Positions 1 to 7,539 are shown, counted from the stretch's first letter. The stretch: 55,897 nucleotides of DNA from CAZTQN01 sp964615765 (GCA_964615765.1 CAZTQN010000027.1:1-55897), one strand, 5' to 3'. The notes: generated by a model not told the origin, from the sequence alone. Program-made: numbers and translations.

Positions 1-6
1 CCGGCG

Positions 7-402
7 TCACACGCGCCCACCTGCCCCGGCTGATCGAGGCGACGGGGCTGAAACGACCTGCCCAGCGTCCGCCGAGCGGACGGGCGAAGCGCCACAAGAG
101 GCACCAGGCACCGGGCACCGGGCACCAGTGGGAAGACACCGGTGAGAGGCACGGCGTCCGGACCGCGGCGTTTCGAGCTGCCATCTCACTGGTGCCTGGT
201 GCCTGGTCCCCGGTGCCTTCGCCACTCCTGGTGCCTGGTGCCCGGTCCCCGGTGCCTTCTCCGCTCCTGGTGCCCGGTCCCCGGTGCCTTTCTCCCCGCC
301 CCGTGCCTCGTGCCTCTTCTTCTCCGATTCTTCACATTCCTCCACCACCCGTGGTACCAACCGCCCGCCGCACTTTGGGCACGGCCGCGATTCGTGCCGC
401 AT
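7..402 (-). CDS. Possible zinc-ribbon ORF running into repeats
   Basis: The N-terminus contains CPKCGG (residues about 8-13) followed by a charged EECEESEKK stretch, which resembles one knuckle of a small zinc ribbon. From residue about 40 the frame only translates GGCACC heptamers and is not protein-like. The same frame stays open upstream of 402 and encodes further cysteines (CEC, ECPDH) but has no start codon there. It may be the remnant of a gene whose 3' end was overwritten by repeats, or a chance ORF. No function is assigned. Confidence 0.25.
   Translation of the reverse strand: MRHESRPCPKCGGRLVPRVVEECEESEKKRHEARGGEKGTGDRAPGAEKAPGTGHQAPGVAKAPGTRHQAPVRWQLETPRSGRRASHRCLPTGARCPVPGASCGASPVRSADAGQVVSAPSPRSAGAGGRV
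100..289. repeat. Heptamer-word repeat block with inverted arms and a 39-bp higher-order unit
   Basis: The left arm at 100-127 holds four adjacent heptamers GGCACCA/GGCACCG. The right arm at 191-289 carries the complement words GGTGCCT, GGTGCCC and GGTCCCC. In the right arm, four words plus an 11-bp spacer form a 39-bp unit (191-229) that is repeated at 230-268 and again in part at 269-289. The arms are complementary, so RNA from either strand could fold into a long hairpin across the 63-bp centre. Degenerate GTGCCTC words continue to about 316. No gene content is convincing inside the block. Confidence 0.8.
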
Positions 403-640
403 ACTTCCGGCGATGACCCGATGGTCCGGGCACTCAGGCGAGACAGCACGCGGCGGACTGAGGGGACACTCACACCAACTGAGCGCTTCGCACGCGGGCA
501 GCGGGCTCGGATTGCCCGCGGCCTCCCCACGCCCCCGCGCCCTCCCCTCCCTCCCGATGGATTCTGCGACGCCGCACGATCGCGGCGTCGATACCTATGC
601 GCCGGATCCTCCGGCGCCGGTCACACAAGGAGCGCACTCG

Positions 641-1806
641 ATGACGACCGTTCACCAAGCGTCGACTCCGATCATTGACCAGCACGCCCGCCGCGCCCCC
701 CCCGCGCGCCCCCCCCCCCCCCCCCCCCCGGGGCGGGGGGGGGGCCGCGCGCGCCCGGGGGGGGGGGGCNNNNNNNNNNCCCCCCCCAACCCGCCGAGTT
801 CGCCAGCGCCCGGCACGACCCGCTGTGGGACGCGCTCAGCGCCTTCCGCGTGGACCACGGCACGCCGGCCCTCACCTTCGAACGCCGCCTCGCCCGCGAG
901 AACGCGTGGTCGCCCGCCTTCGCCGAGCGCGTGATGCGCGAGTATCGGCGCTTCGTCTACCTCGCCTGCCGCGCGGGTCACCCCGTCACGCCCAGCGACG
1001 CCGTCGACCAGGCCTGGCACCTGCACATGACCTACACGCGCAGTTACTGGGAGCACCTGTGCGGCCAGGTCATCGAGCGTCCGCTGCACCACGGCCCGAC
1101 CCGCGGCGGGAAGGCCGAGGATGACAAGTTCCACGACTGGTACACACGCACGCTCGCGTCCTACGAACGGCTCTTCGGCGAAACGCCGCCCGCGGACATC
1201 TGGCCGCCGGCTCAAGCCCGCTTCGGCACCGCCCCCCACTTCTCCCGCGTCAATACCGCGGACAACTGGGTGATTCCCAAGCGGCCGCTCCGCCGCACGG
1301 TGGTCGGCCTGTTCGCGAGCCTCGGGCTGATGTCCGCCGCGGGCTGCGGCACGCTGCTGGCGCCAAGCCAGGGCGTCTCGCCGGTCGGGCCGATCGCGAT
1401 CGGCGTGCTCATCGTGCTCGGCATCGGCATGCTGGTCGCCGCGGGCGTTGCGCTCACGCGCGTCACCAAGCGGGCCAGCCAGCGGGCCGCGGCGTCCACG
1501 CACACGCGGCAGCGCACGAGCGACACCTCGTCCGACTCCTCCGGCATCGCGTGGTGGTGGTTCTGGAGCTCGAGCACCGGCGATCATCACCACGCCGCCC
1601 ACCACGCTGGACAGAGTTCGACCGTTGACCACTTGACCCCGGACTCCTCCGGCTCTCACTCATCCGGCGGCTCCGGCTCATCCGGCGGCTCTGACGCCTC
1701 CGGCAGTTCCGACTCCTCCGGCAGTTCCGGCTCGTCCGACTCCGGCTCGTCCGGCTGCTCCTCCTCCGGCTGCGGCGGCGGCGGGTGCGGCGGCGGCGGC
1801 GACTGA
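641..1806 (+). CDS. Glycine-rich-domain (GRDP-like, PF07173-type) membrane protein, broken by assembly gap
   Basis: ATG 641 follows a good AAGGAG (627-632) and begins MTTVHQASTPIIDQHA. The frame then enters a C/G homopolymer stretch and ten Ns, and resumes in a different frame at about 780. After the gap the protein is clearly real: the cytosolic part contains VDQAWHLHMTYTRSYW, a HHGPTRGG segment and FGETPPADIWPP, which I associate with bacterial GRDP-like proteins. A lipobox-like GC and a membrane segment follow (about 1310-1460). The tail is a low-complexity Ser/Gly run ending in CGGGGCGGGGD, a Cys/Gly-rich end common in such membrane proteins. Function is unknown. The exact length cannot be stated because of the gap. 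Confidence 0.7.
700..787. other. Assembly gap (Ns 770-779) with artefactual C/G homopolymer flanks
   Basis: Positions 770-779 are N. The flanks are nearly pure C then G then C runs, with no coding character although a real gene spans them. The coding frame changes across the gap (frame 2 before, frame 1 after). This is best read as a low-quality join rather than biology. Confidence 0.9.
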
Positions 1807-1839
1807 TCGCCGCGGGGGGCGGGGGAGGGGGGAGGGGGT

Positions 1840-1919
1840 TGACGCGGTGACGCGGTGACGCGGGGACGCGGGGAGGGGGTGACGCGGGGACGCGGTGATG
1901 GGATGACGCGGTGATAGTG
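1840..1919. repeat. Octamer-word tandem repeat (TGACGCGG family)
   Basis: Ten consecutive 8-bp words in strict register from 1840: TGACGCGG three times, GGACGCGG, GGAGGGGG, TGACGCGG, GGACGCGG, TGATGGGA, TGACGCGG, TGATAGTG. The block fills the space between two genes. The same words occur in reverse complement at 24581-24647. Confidence 0.85.
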
Positions 1920-1990
1920 GGTCAAGATGCGGGTCGTCCTCAATGACTCCGCGCCTCCGTGGTTCGAACTTCTTCGGCTTCCGGCTTTGC

Positions 1991-2015
1991 GGGGGTGCGG
2001 GGGCGGAGCCCCTGC
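1991..2015. repeat. 25-bp dispersed hairpin repeat, copy 1
   Basis: This G-rich element reads GGGGGTGCGGGGGCG followed by GAGCCCCTGC and can fold GGGGC against GCCCC. It matches 24 of 25 bases of the reverse complement of 4063-4087. Both copies are intergenic and sit beside a CGGCTTT context. Confidence 0.7.
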
Positions 2016-2059
2016 CCTCGCATCCCCAACCAACAGCAACGCGCGAGATCGCTGGCCGA

Positions 2060-2071
2060 TACGCTCGCGGC
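2060..2071 (+). promoter_or_regulatory. TANNNT box before GTG 2072
   Basis: TACGCT at 2060-2065 is followed by six bases and then GTG 2072. No Shine-Dalgarno is present. This fits a -10 box of a leaderless transcript and supports the GTG as the start. Confidence 0.5.
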
Positions 2072-2740
2072 GTGGCCAAACGCCGTTCAGAAAAGACACC
2101 TCCAAGCAACTCCGCCAAAGCGCCCGTCAGCAGGCTCGACACCGCCGCGCGTGTGTATGTGCCCGACCGGGCCGCGTGGCGGGCCTGGCTCGCCGCCAAC
2201 TTCGCGCAGCCCGAGCCGATCTGGCTGGTGTACGACAAGGCCGACGCCACCGCGCGCACCGCGGCACGCACGCGCGCCCTCACCTACGACGACATCGTCG
2301 AAGAAGCCCTCTGTTTCGGCTGGATCGACAGCCTGCCGCGCAAACTCTCCGCGACGCAGTCCATGCTCTATCTCTCGCCGCGTAAGCCCGGCAGCATCTG
2401 GTCCGGGCTCAACAAGCGCCGGATCGACGCGCTGGTCGCCCGCGGGCTGATGATGCCGCCCGGCCTTGCCAAGATCGACGCCGCCAAAACCGACGGCAGC
2501 TGGACCGCCTACGACGCCGCCGAGACGCTCGAGAACCCGCCCGACCTCGCGGCCGCACTCGAGCGTGACGCCACCGCCGGCGCGAACTTCGCCGCATTCG
2601 CGCCCTCATCGCGCAAGGGCATTCTGTGGTGGATCCACTCGGCCAAGACCGACGCGACGCGGGCCAAGCGCATCGCCGAGACCGTGCGTCTCGCCGCGCT
2701 CAACCTGCGGGCCAACTTCCCGGAATCACGCGGGCGCTAA
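2072..2740 (+). CDS. YdeI/OmpD-associated (OmdA-type) family protein
   Basis: The protein has 222 residues from GTG 2072. It starts with a short basic leader, then VYVPDRAAWRAWLAANF, a central YDDIVEEALCFGWIDSLPRKL and LSPRKPGSIWSGLNKRR. The C-terminal half contains GILWWIHSAKTDATRAKRIAETV. These are the usual landmarks of the bacterial YdeI/OmdA family (about 190 residues), whose biochemical role is poorly known. Longer in-frame starts at 1943 would run through the dispersed repeat and are disfavoured. The TACGCT box six bases before the GTG supports the chosen start. The gene is convergent with the aminotransferase, with a 35-bp spacer. Confidence 0.85.
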   Translation: MAKRRSEKTPPSNSAKAPVSRLDTAARVYVPDRAAWRAWLAANFAQPEPIWLVYDKADATARTAARTRALTYDDIVEEALCFGWIDSLPRKLSATQSMLYLSPRKPGSIWSGLNKRRIDALVARGLMMPPGLAKIDAAKTDGSWTAYDAAETLENPPDLAAALERDATAGANFAAFAPSSRKGILWWIHSAKTDATRAKRIAETVRLAALNLRANFPESRGR

Positions 2741-2775
2741 CCCCCCACCCCACTTACGCCGCGCTCGCCGGCTGT

Positions 2776-3993
2776 TCACTGCCCCGCCAGCCGCACCAGC
2801 ACGTCCAGCCCGCGCTCCAGGTTCTCCGGGCTGGTCGCGAGGCTCAGGCGGATGTTCGTGTCCCGCTTGCTGAACTCGCGCCCCGGCACGATCAGCACCT
2901 TGTTCTCGCGGCAGCGTTCGAAGAACTCCCGGCTGCCCACGCCCAGCCGCGCCGGGATCCGCGGGAACGCGTAGAACGCCCCGCCCGGCCGCGTCATCTC
3001 GTAGCCCGCGCCCGTCAGCCGCTCGAACGCGCGGTCCCGGTTGCCCGCGTACAGCGTCACCATCGCGTCGATCTGCTTCTGCACCGACGCATCATCAAAC
3101 GCGGCGACCGCGTGCTGGAGCGGCGTCGGCGCGCACACGAACGTGTACTGCTGGATCTTGCTCATCTCTTCGATGAGCGCCCGCGGCCCCACCGCGTACC
3201 CCAGCCGCCACCCCGTCGCGCCGTACGTCTTCCCGAACCCGCGGATCACCAGAACGTCCTCCTGCGAACCCGCCTCGCGGGCCGGGCTCGGACACCGCGG
3301 GCCCATCAACGACGGCTCGCGCGCGTCGGCGAACGTGAACTCGTCGTAGATCTCGTCCGACACCAGGAGCAGGTTCCGCCGCCGGCACAGCTCCAGCAGT
3401 TCGCGGCAGTCCTTCCCGCTGGTCACCACGCCCGACGGGTTGCCCGGCGAGTTCAGCAGGACCATCTTCGTGCGCGGGTTGATCAGCCGCTCGACGCGCT
3501 CGGCCGTCAACCGGAAATCCGGGTACGTGTCGCACAGCCGCGCGTGCGCGCCGAGCAGGCGCAGCACGCTCGGGTACATCACGAAGTACGGGTCGGCCAT
3601 GATGACCTCGTCGCCCGGGTCGAGCATGGCGATGAACGCGAGCATGAGCGCTCCGGAAGTGCCCGCCGTCACGATCACGCCGGGCCGCGCGGGGTCGGCG
3701 TCATCATCAAGACTGCGCAGATCCGGCGACCACGCGGGCCCGAACTCGCGGGCCACGCGGGCCGCGATCGCCTGCCGCAACGCCGGCACGCCCTCCGTCT
3801 GCGAGTACCGGTTGTCGTCCCGCTGAATCGCGGCGACCGCCGCGGCCTTGATCGCGTCCGGCACCGGAAAATGCGGCTGCCCGATCGACAGATCCACCTT
3901 CTCCGGCATCTTGGCCCCAAGCCGAAACACGCGGCGGATGCCCGAGGCGTCGATGTCGAGCGAGCGATGAGCGATGAGTGAACGGACGTCCAT
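2776..3993 (-). CDS. Class I/II PLP-dependent aminotransferase
   Basis: The protein has 405 residues from ATG 3993 (MDVRSLIAHRS). It has the fold-type I signature: KVDLSIGQPHFPVP near the N-terminus, TAGTSGALMLAF for cofactor phosphate contact, NSPGNPSG, SDEIYDEF with the pyridine-binding Asp, and GFGKTYGATGWRLGY with the Schiff-base Lys. The C-terminal NIRLSLA carries the substrate carboxylate Arg. The substrate cannot be read from sequence; aspartate or another L-amino acid with 2-oxoglutarate is likely. The open frame extends to 4149, but that part is repeat DNA. TACGAT lies six bases before ATG 3993. Confidence 0.92.
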   Translation of the reverse strand: MDVRSLIAHRSLDIDASGIRRVFRLGAKMPEKVDLSIGQPHFPVPDAIKAAAVAAIQRDDNRYSQTEGVPALRQAIAARVAREFGPAWSPDLRSLDDDADPARPGVIVTAGTSGALMLAFIAMLDPGDEVIMADPYFVMYPSVLRLLGAHARLCDTYPDFRLTAERVERLINPRTKMVLLNSPGNPSGVVTSGKDCRELLELCRRRNLLLVSDEIYDEFTFADAREPSLMGPRCPSPAREAGSQEDVLVIRGFGKTYGATGWRLGYAVGPRALIEEMSKIQQYTFVCAPTPLQHAVAAFDDASVQKQIDAMVTLYAGNRDRAFERLTGAGYEMTRPGGAFYAFPRIPARLGVGSREFFERCRENKVLIVPGREFSKRDTNIRLSLATSPENLERGLDVLVRLAGQ

Positions 3994-4005
3994 GGGCCCA
4001 TCGTA
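3994..4005 (-). promoter_or_regulatory. TANNNT box before ATG 3993 (minus strand)
   Basis: On the minus strand TACGAT (4005-4000) is followed by GGGCCC and the ATG. The same TACGATGGGCCC string occurs in the minus strand of repeat copy R2 at 5526-5640. Confidence 0.45.
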
Positions 4006-4062
4006 AGCCCTTGTGCGCCAACGAGGCCGCGTGACGGCTGTTCGAGATTCCCGAACCGCGAT

Positions 4063-4087
4063 GCAGGGGCTTCGCCCCCGCACCCCC
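4063..4087. repeat. 25-bp dispersed hairpin repeat, copy 2
   Basis: This is the reverse-complement partner of 1991-2015 with one mismatch. It lies 12 bp before the perfect hairpin at 4099-4124, so the two elements form one composite intergenic unit here. Confidence 0.7.
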
Positions 4088-4098
4088 ATGAAAAGCCG

Positions 4099-4124
4099 CT
4101 GACCTTTGGCTCGGCAAAGGTCAG
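4099..4124. repeat. Hairpin element H, copy 1
   Basis: CTGACCTTTG and CAAAGGTCAG form a perfect 10-bp stem around the loop GCTCGG. A near copy with two changes in the right arm is at 5479-5504. Both copies continue with GTGCTTC. Confidence 0.8.
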
Positions 4125-4304
4125 TGCTTCGCAGGCGTGCGGTCGACACAGGCGGGAAAATCGAGATCGTATACTGAGGCGCTCGGTACTCATGTGATCA
4201 GCCGCAGGAGAGAATAGCATTTCCACTGTCCCGGGCGCAGTCGCCGAATTACGTCACTGTCAATGCCGCCCAAACGCTCTCAGTGCTCACACAAGCCTTT
4301 CTCG

Positions 4305-4775
4305 ATGCATTACGCCGATCTGACTCCAATCAAGTATGGTCCTGGCGATCCAGAAGGCTTGCTGGCTGTTGGCTGGCTTGACGATAGTCACCCGTTTCCA
4401 AAGGGCGTTGTTCCGGAGAGAGTCTGCGACACGCTTCTCGCAATGGCCATACTCGACGAAGCGGGTCGTCGCAAGCGCGGATTTCATGATCCTGGCCCCG
4501 TTCTCTTGCCGCGAGAATCCACGGAGCAGTTCGCTCGTGTCACGGCCACCGCCTGGGGACGTCGGTATTGGCTAGGCTCCACCGAAATTAAAATATCGCA
4601 CCAGAACCTTGCCGGAAGGGCATTTCTATGTCACGACTTGATTTATTTTTATATTACAAAACACAGCTATTTGCCACCATCTGCTTTTATTATTTCCGTA
4701 TTGGCAATCGACACGGCATCGCTCCTTCGCCGCATGCGCAAGTCAGCCGAGTTCCTTAGCCTTGATCCAGCATAA
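4305..4775 (+). CDS. Hypothetical protein resembling the DUF7919-type family
   Basis: The protein has 156 residues from ATG 4305; ATG 4263 would add 14 residues. I prefer 4305 because related proteins begin with a hydrophobic 'DLTPY.Y' opening, seen here as MHYADLTPIKYGPGD. It continues with VGWLDDSHPFPKG, KRGFHDPG, YWLGSTEIKI and LIYFYITKHSYLPPSAFI, which match my memory of a small family often found near polymorphic or accessory genes. The usual Cys pair after RGFH is missing. The middle is AT-rich (TTTATTTTTATATTAC at about 4642), unlike its neighbours, which suggests acquisition. The function is unknown. An immunity-like role is only a guess from context. Confidence 0.6.
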   Translation: MHYADLTPIKYGPGDPEGLLAVGWLDDSHPFPKGVVPERVCDTLLAMAILDEAGRRKRGFHDPGPVLLPRESTEQFARVTATAWGRRYWLGSTEIKISHQNLAGRAFLCHDLIYFYITKHSYLPPSAFIISVLAIDTASLLRRMRKSAEFLSLDPA

Positions 4776-4823
4776 TGGGGTCGTTCGAGAGCGATACACC
4801 TGAGGCGTCGAGCGCGTTCTTCG

Positions 4824-4937
4824 CGTGCCCAATGCTGGCTCGCGAGCCGGACGGACAGTCCGAGCGACGGGGGCCCATCGCAGTGACCTGCCCGGAGCGG
4901 CAGGTCAGTGACACCAGTCAAGGCAATGCCACCGGCC
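4824..4937. repeat. Structured intergenic repeat R, copy 1
   Basis: This 114-bp element aligns along its length with 5526-5640. Landmarks in order are CGTGCCCAATGC, the palindrome GGCTCGCGAGCC, CCGAGCGACGG, GGGCCCATCG, an 8-bp hairpin GACCTGCC-CGGAGC-GGCAGGTC, and ATGCCACCGGCC at the end. It lies between two unrelated small genes. Confidence 0.85.
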
Positions 4938-5089
4938 GGAGATAAGGACTCCAGAATAGATTCCGGCAACTTCGTCCCAGATCATCAACCCCCGACCCAG
5001 GCTCATCCGACAGACCAATCGCAGGAACTGCTTCCGCACCGCACAGACTGCAGCCGCAAGCAAGGCGGTGAACTGCGAACGAACAATCC

Positions 5090-5482
5090 ATGACTTCAAG
5101 AGCAATCATCCGACGCTTTCCGAATGCACTCGTTGTTGTATCCGATTGCAACGGTGGCGAGACTCCCCCTGTCGGCCCCGGACTCGCGAGCCTGGGCAAG
5201 GGGTGTCTCCTCATAGGGTGTAGGCCGGACGCGGATGGACCAACTCGCGTCCATGTGACCAGCAATTCTCCGGACCGGGACGACCTTCCAGCCCTGGACA
5301 TTGAGCTTGACACACCAAGCGGAAGCCTTGCAGTCGAGACCGTCTTTCGCGAGTCACTTATTGTCATGCCCGTATTCAGCGAGAAGACACGTTTGTTCAT
5401 TTGGGCAAATGACCCGATGGAACCCGATGATCTAGAGATATATATAATGGCGAGCGGCATGGAACAGCTTCCGCGCCACTGA
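5090..5482 (+). CDS. Hypothetical small protein of the repeat-punctuated islet
   Basis: The protein has 130 residues; ATG 5090 is the first start after an in-frame TGA at 5069. It is acidic and looks like a compact beta-rich domain: PALDIELDTPSGSLAVETVF, then RLFIWANDPMEPDDLEIYI near the C-terminus. It has no signal peptide or membrane segment. I do not recognise the family. The stop codon TGA (5480-5482) lies inside hairpin element H copy 2, so the gene end and the repeat overlap. The upstream 152 bp after repeat R1 show no convincing gene. Confidence 0.6.
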   Translation: MTSRAIIRRFPNALVVVSDCNGGETPPVGPGLASLGKGCLLIGCRPDADGPTRVHVTSNSPDRDDLPALDIELDTPSGSLAVETVFRESLIVMPVFSEKTRLFIWANDPMEPDDLEIYIMASGMEQLPRH

Positions 5483-5640
5483 CCTTTGGCTCGGCAAATG
5501 TCGGTGCTTCCCGGCATACTCTCCACGTGCCCACTGCCGGCTCGCGAGCCGAACAGACAGGCCGAGCGACGGGGGGCCCATCGTACGGACCTGCCCAGAG
5601 CGGCAGGGCCGTGGCACGAGTCAAATCGATGCCACCGGCC
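5479..5640. repeat. Composite repeat: hairpin H copy 2 plus structured repeat R copy 2
   Basis: H copy 2 (5479-5510) reads CTGACCTTTG-GCTCGG-CAAATGTCGG followed by TGCTTC. After 15 bp, R copy 2 (5526-5640) matches 4824-4937 through CGTGCCCACTGC, GGCTCGCGAGCC, CCGAGCGACGG, GGGCCCATCG, the CCTGCC/GGCAGG stem and ATGCCACCGGCC. It overlaps the stop of the preceding gene and ends 22 bp before the next ATG. Confidence 0.85.
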
Positions 5641-5662
5641 ACATCCACCATAAAGGGTCGCC

Positions 5663-6037
5663 ATGACTCCACAACGTCTGTTTGCCCGACTACTGGCACA
5701 AGCAACTGCCGAGCGTGTTCGCCACGATGAATTCAGTCCGTTCAAGAAGAGCGAATTCGATAGTGCGGCGCAACGTACCGCTGTTGATCACCTGCTCGAG
5801 CTGCGTCGTAACGAAGAGAGTCGCACGGCTATTGACTGGCTGATCCGCCACGTAGCCGAGCACATGGCTTTTCGAATTGCTGTACTTGTCGATGAGGACT
5901 ACCCGCCCTGCGAAGCGCGATCGCCGCATGACGTTGTGTTGTCGATGGGCGTCTCCCATCCCGACAACCTGCATAACGAAGATCTTGTTCATGAGATCTA
6001 CCTCGAAGAACTCGATCGTGCCTTCGGCGACGAGTGA
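5663..6037 (+). CDS. Hypothetical small acidic protein of the repeat-punctuated islet
   Basis: The protein has 124 residues from ATG 5663, preceded by AAAGGG at a plausible spacing. It is soluble and mostly helical in character, with TAIDWLIRHVAEHMAF in the middle and an acidic end (EEDL-type run, LEELDRAFGDE). No family is recognised. It begins 22 bp after repeat R copy 2 and is the last small gene of the islet. The following 156 bp to the small basic protein gene contain only a weak hairpin (CCACGC/GCGTGG, 6136-6152). Confidence 0.6.
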   Translation: MTPQRLFARLLAQATAERVRHDEFSPFKKSEFDSAAQRTAVDHLLELRRNEESRTAIDWLIRHVAEHMAFRIAVLVDEDYPPCEARSPHDVVLSMGVSHPDNLHNEDLVHEIYLEELDRAFGDE

Positions 6038-6193
6038 AATGAGCTGAACGGCGGCCGTCCCACCCACCAAACACAACCGCCGACCCGGCCTGAGCCAGAT
6101 CGGCGGACAGTACCAACGCACACGTTGCACCGCTCCCACGCCCTCAGCGTGGCCGCGCCCCCATCCTCCGACCCCCCCACCGCACCGCCGCGA

Positions 6194-6355
6194 TCAGGCC
6201 TTGCCGACCAGCGTCTTGGGGATGCCCATCGGGCTGTTCTTCTTGGGGTCGAACTTCTTGTCGGCCTGCATCTTCGCGATGCGCTCGCCGCGCGTCAGCA
6301 CGCTGCGCTTGCCCGCGTGGCCGGCCTTCACCTTGAGAGAGGGATCGAGGCTCAT
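6194..6355 (-). CDS. Small basic protein of the TIGR04137 type
   Basis: The protein has 53 residues from ATG 6355, preceded by CAGGAG at seven bases. It is strongly basic and begins MSLDPSLKVKAG, followed by RSVLTRGERI and a KKFDPKKN run. This matches the small basic protein conserved in Planctomycetota, Verrucomicrobiota and Chlamydiota, probably nucleic-acid or ribosome associated. The longer frame to 6442 lacks conserved character. The gene follows the SPOR-like gene on the same strand with a 108-bp gap. It is one of the best lineage markers in the window. Confidence 0.85.
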   Translation of the reverse strand: MSLDPSLKVKAGHAGKRSVLTRGERIAKMQADKKFDPKKNSPMGIPKTLVGKA

Positions 6356-6463
6356 CGTCAAACTCCTGTTGCCGGCCGGGCTTGAGGCACAGGCCCGGAC
6401 TCCTGACATGCTTGTCGGCCGGCTCACGGTGAGGCGGACCAATCACGAACCTTCCAGCGGCGT

Positions 6464-7462
6464 CTAGCGGTCGCGTTCCCGGAACAGCCGCCAGGCCGGC
6501 CGGGAGAAGTCGCTCGCCCCACGCTGCTCGCGTTGAAACCGCCGGCCGACGTCCTCGACCCGCTTGATCAACGCCGCCCGTTCCTTCTCGCTGGCTCGGA
6601 ATCGATCCGAAGGGATCCCGTCCAGGATGAAAACGACGTGGGGGCCATTATTCGCGGCCGCCTTGGCCGGATCAACCGCCTTCTGGGCCGGCACCAGCCC
6701 GGCCCGTAGGCCGTTCTTCCCAAGAAACTCCACCGCCGCCAGCCCGTCGCGGTACGTCAGCGTGCACAGTTCCAGGTAGTTCAAGCCCGGCTGCCGCGGG
6801 TCGGCCCCGATGGTCGGGGTCGTCGGCGTGCCGGCCGCTCCGCTCGTCCCGGCGGACGGGCTGGCCCCGCTCGAACCACCCGCCACGCTGCCCAGATTGC
6901 CCGAAGCGCCCGTGCCCCCAGCCAAGTTCGGCGTGCCCGCGTCGGTCCCGCCCGGCGGCGTCGCGCCGGCCCCTGTCCCCGACACCGAGCCTGTTCCCGC
7001 CCCCGAACCAGCGCCCGACGGCTGCCCGCCCGCCGCCTGCTCCCCGCCGCTCGGCGTGGTGCCGCCCGAGAGATACGGCTGCAACTGCTTGCGTTCGTCG
7101 GCCTGCCCGGCGCGGTACGCGAGCGAGTAGGTCACCGCGGCGGCCGTCAGCCCGAGCGCCACCAGCGCCGCCGCCACCGCCCACACACGCCGATTCGCCG
7201 ACGTCGGCATGGCGCCGCCCGACGAACGCGTCGGCGAGAAATCCACCGATCCCTGCCCAGACGAAGACGGGCGCGGGGCCGCGACTTCAACCGGACGTCG
7301 GAACGGGATGCTCGGCGGGCCCGCCGGGCCTGAGGCCGCGTCGCCCACGCCGTCCCCCCCACTACCCGCGCCGCCAGCACCACCCGGCGGCACCGGCTTG
7401 CCCCGGCGCTCGGGTCCGCTCAAAAACTCCAGAAGCGGTGGTTGTCGCCGGGCTCGGGCCAT
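6464..7462 (-). CDS. Membrane-anchored SPOR-like protein
   Basis: The protein has 332 residues. Residues 1-90 are a Pro/Gly-rich cytoplasmic region and residues about 92-114 are a single membrane helix (VWAVAAALVALGLTAAAVTY). A long Gly/Ser/Thr/Pro linker follows (about 135-225). The C-terminal domain, about 100 residues, contains YLELCTLTYRDGLAAVEFL and NGPHVVFILDGI and resembles a SPOR-type peptidoglycan-binding fold. The layout suggests an envelope protein reaching into the periplasm. It is divergent from nuoI with 91 bp between starts. A GATAAT box lies eight bases upstream of ATG 7462, so the transcript may lack a leader. Confidence 0.65.
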   Translation of the reverse strand: MARARRQPPLLEFLSGPERRGKPVPPGGAGGAGSGGDGVGDAASGPAGPPSIPFRRPVEVAAPRPSSSGQGSVDFSPTRSSGGAMPTSANRRVWAVAAALVALGLTAAAVTYSLAYRAGQADERKQLQPYLSGGTTPSGGEQAAGGQPSGAGSGAGTGSVSGTGAGATPPGGTDAGTPNLAGGTGASGNLGSVAGGSSGASPSAGTSGAAGTPTTPTIGADPRQPGLNYLELCTLTYRDGLAAVEFLGKNGLRAGLVPAQKAVDPAKAAANNGPHVVFILDGIPSDRFRASEKERAALIKRVEDVGRRFQREQRGASDFSRPAWRLFRERDR

Positions 7463-7476
7463 CGTGCACGATTATC
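7463..7476 (-). promoter_or_regulatory. GATAAT -10-like box before ATG 7462
   Basis: On the minus strand GATAAT (7476-7471) is followed by CGTGCACG and the ATG. No Shine-Dalgarno is present. It pairs with the TATACT box of the divergent nuoI. Confidence 0.5.
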
Positions 7477-7539
7477 GACTCGCGGGCCCGTCGAAGCAAA
7501 CGCGGACCGCGCGGTGTGTGCATCCGCCGCGCAGTTCAC

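Noticed and set aside
3..416. Plus-strand frame open from the left edge, starting with a protein-like GVTRAHLPRLIEATGLKRP
   Set aside because: After about 35 codons it only translates the heptamer repeats, and the part left of the window is not visible. It may be a true gene end but cannot be supported.
4905..5105. Small ORFs on both strands after repeat R1
   Set aside because: Composition is weak, with no ribosome site, and they overlap the repeat end and the start of the 5090 gene.
5479..5510. Hairpin H as an intrinsic terminator
   Set aside because: There is no T-tract, and the two copies sit in different relation to genes, so repeat is the better label.
4099..5640. Classical integron attC sites
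   Set aside because: Repeats are palindromic and punctuate small genes, but I could not find RYYYAAC and GTTRRRY boxes at their ends and no integrase is in the window.
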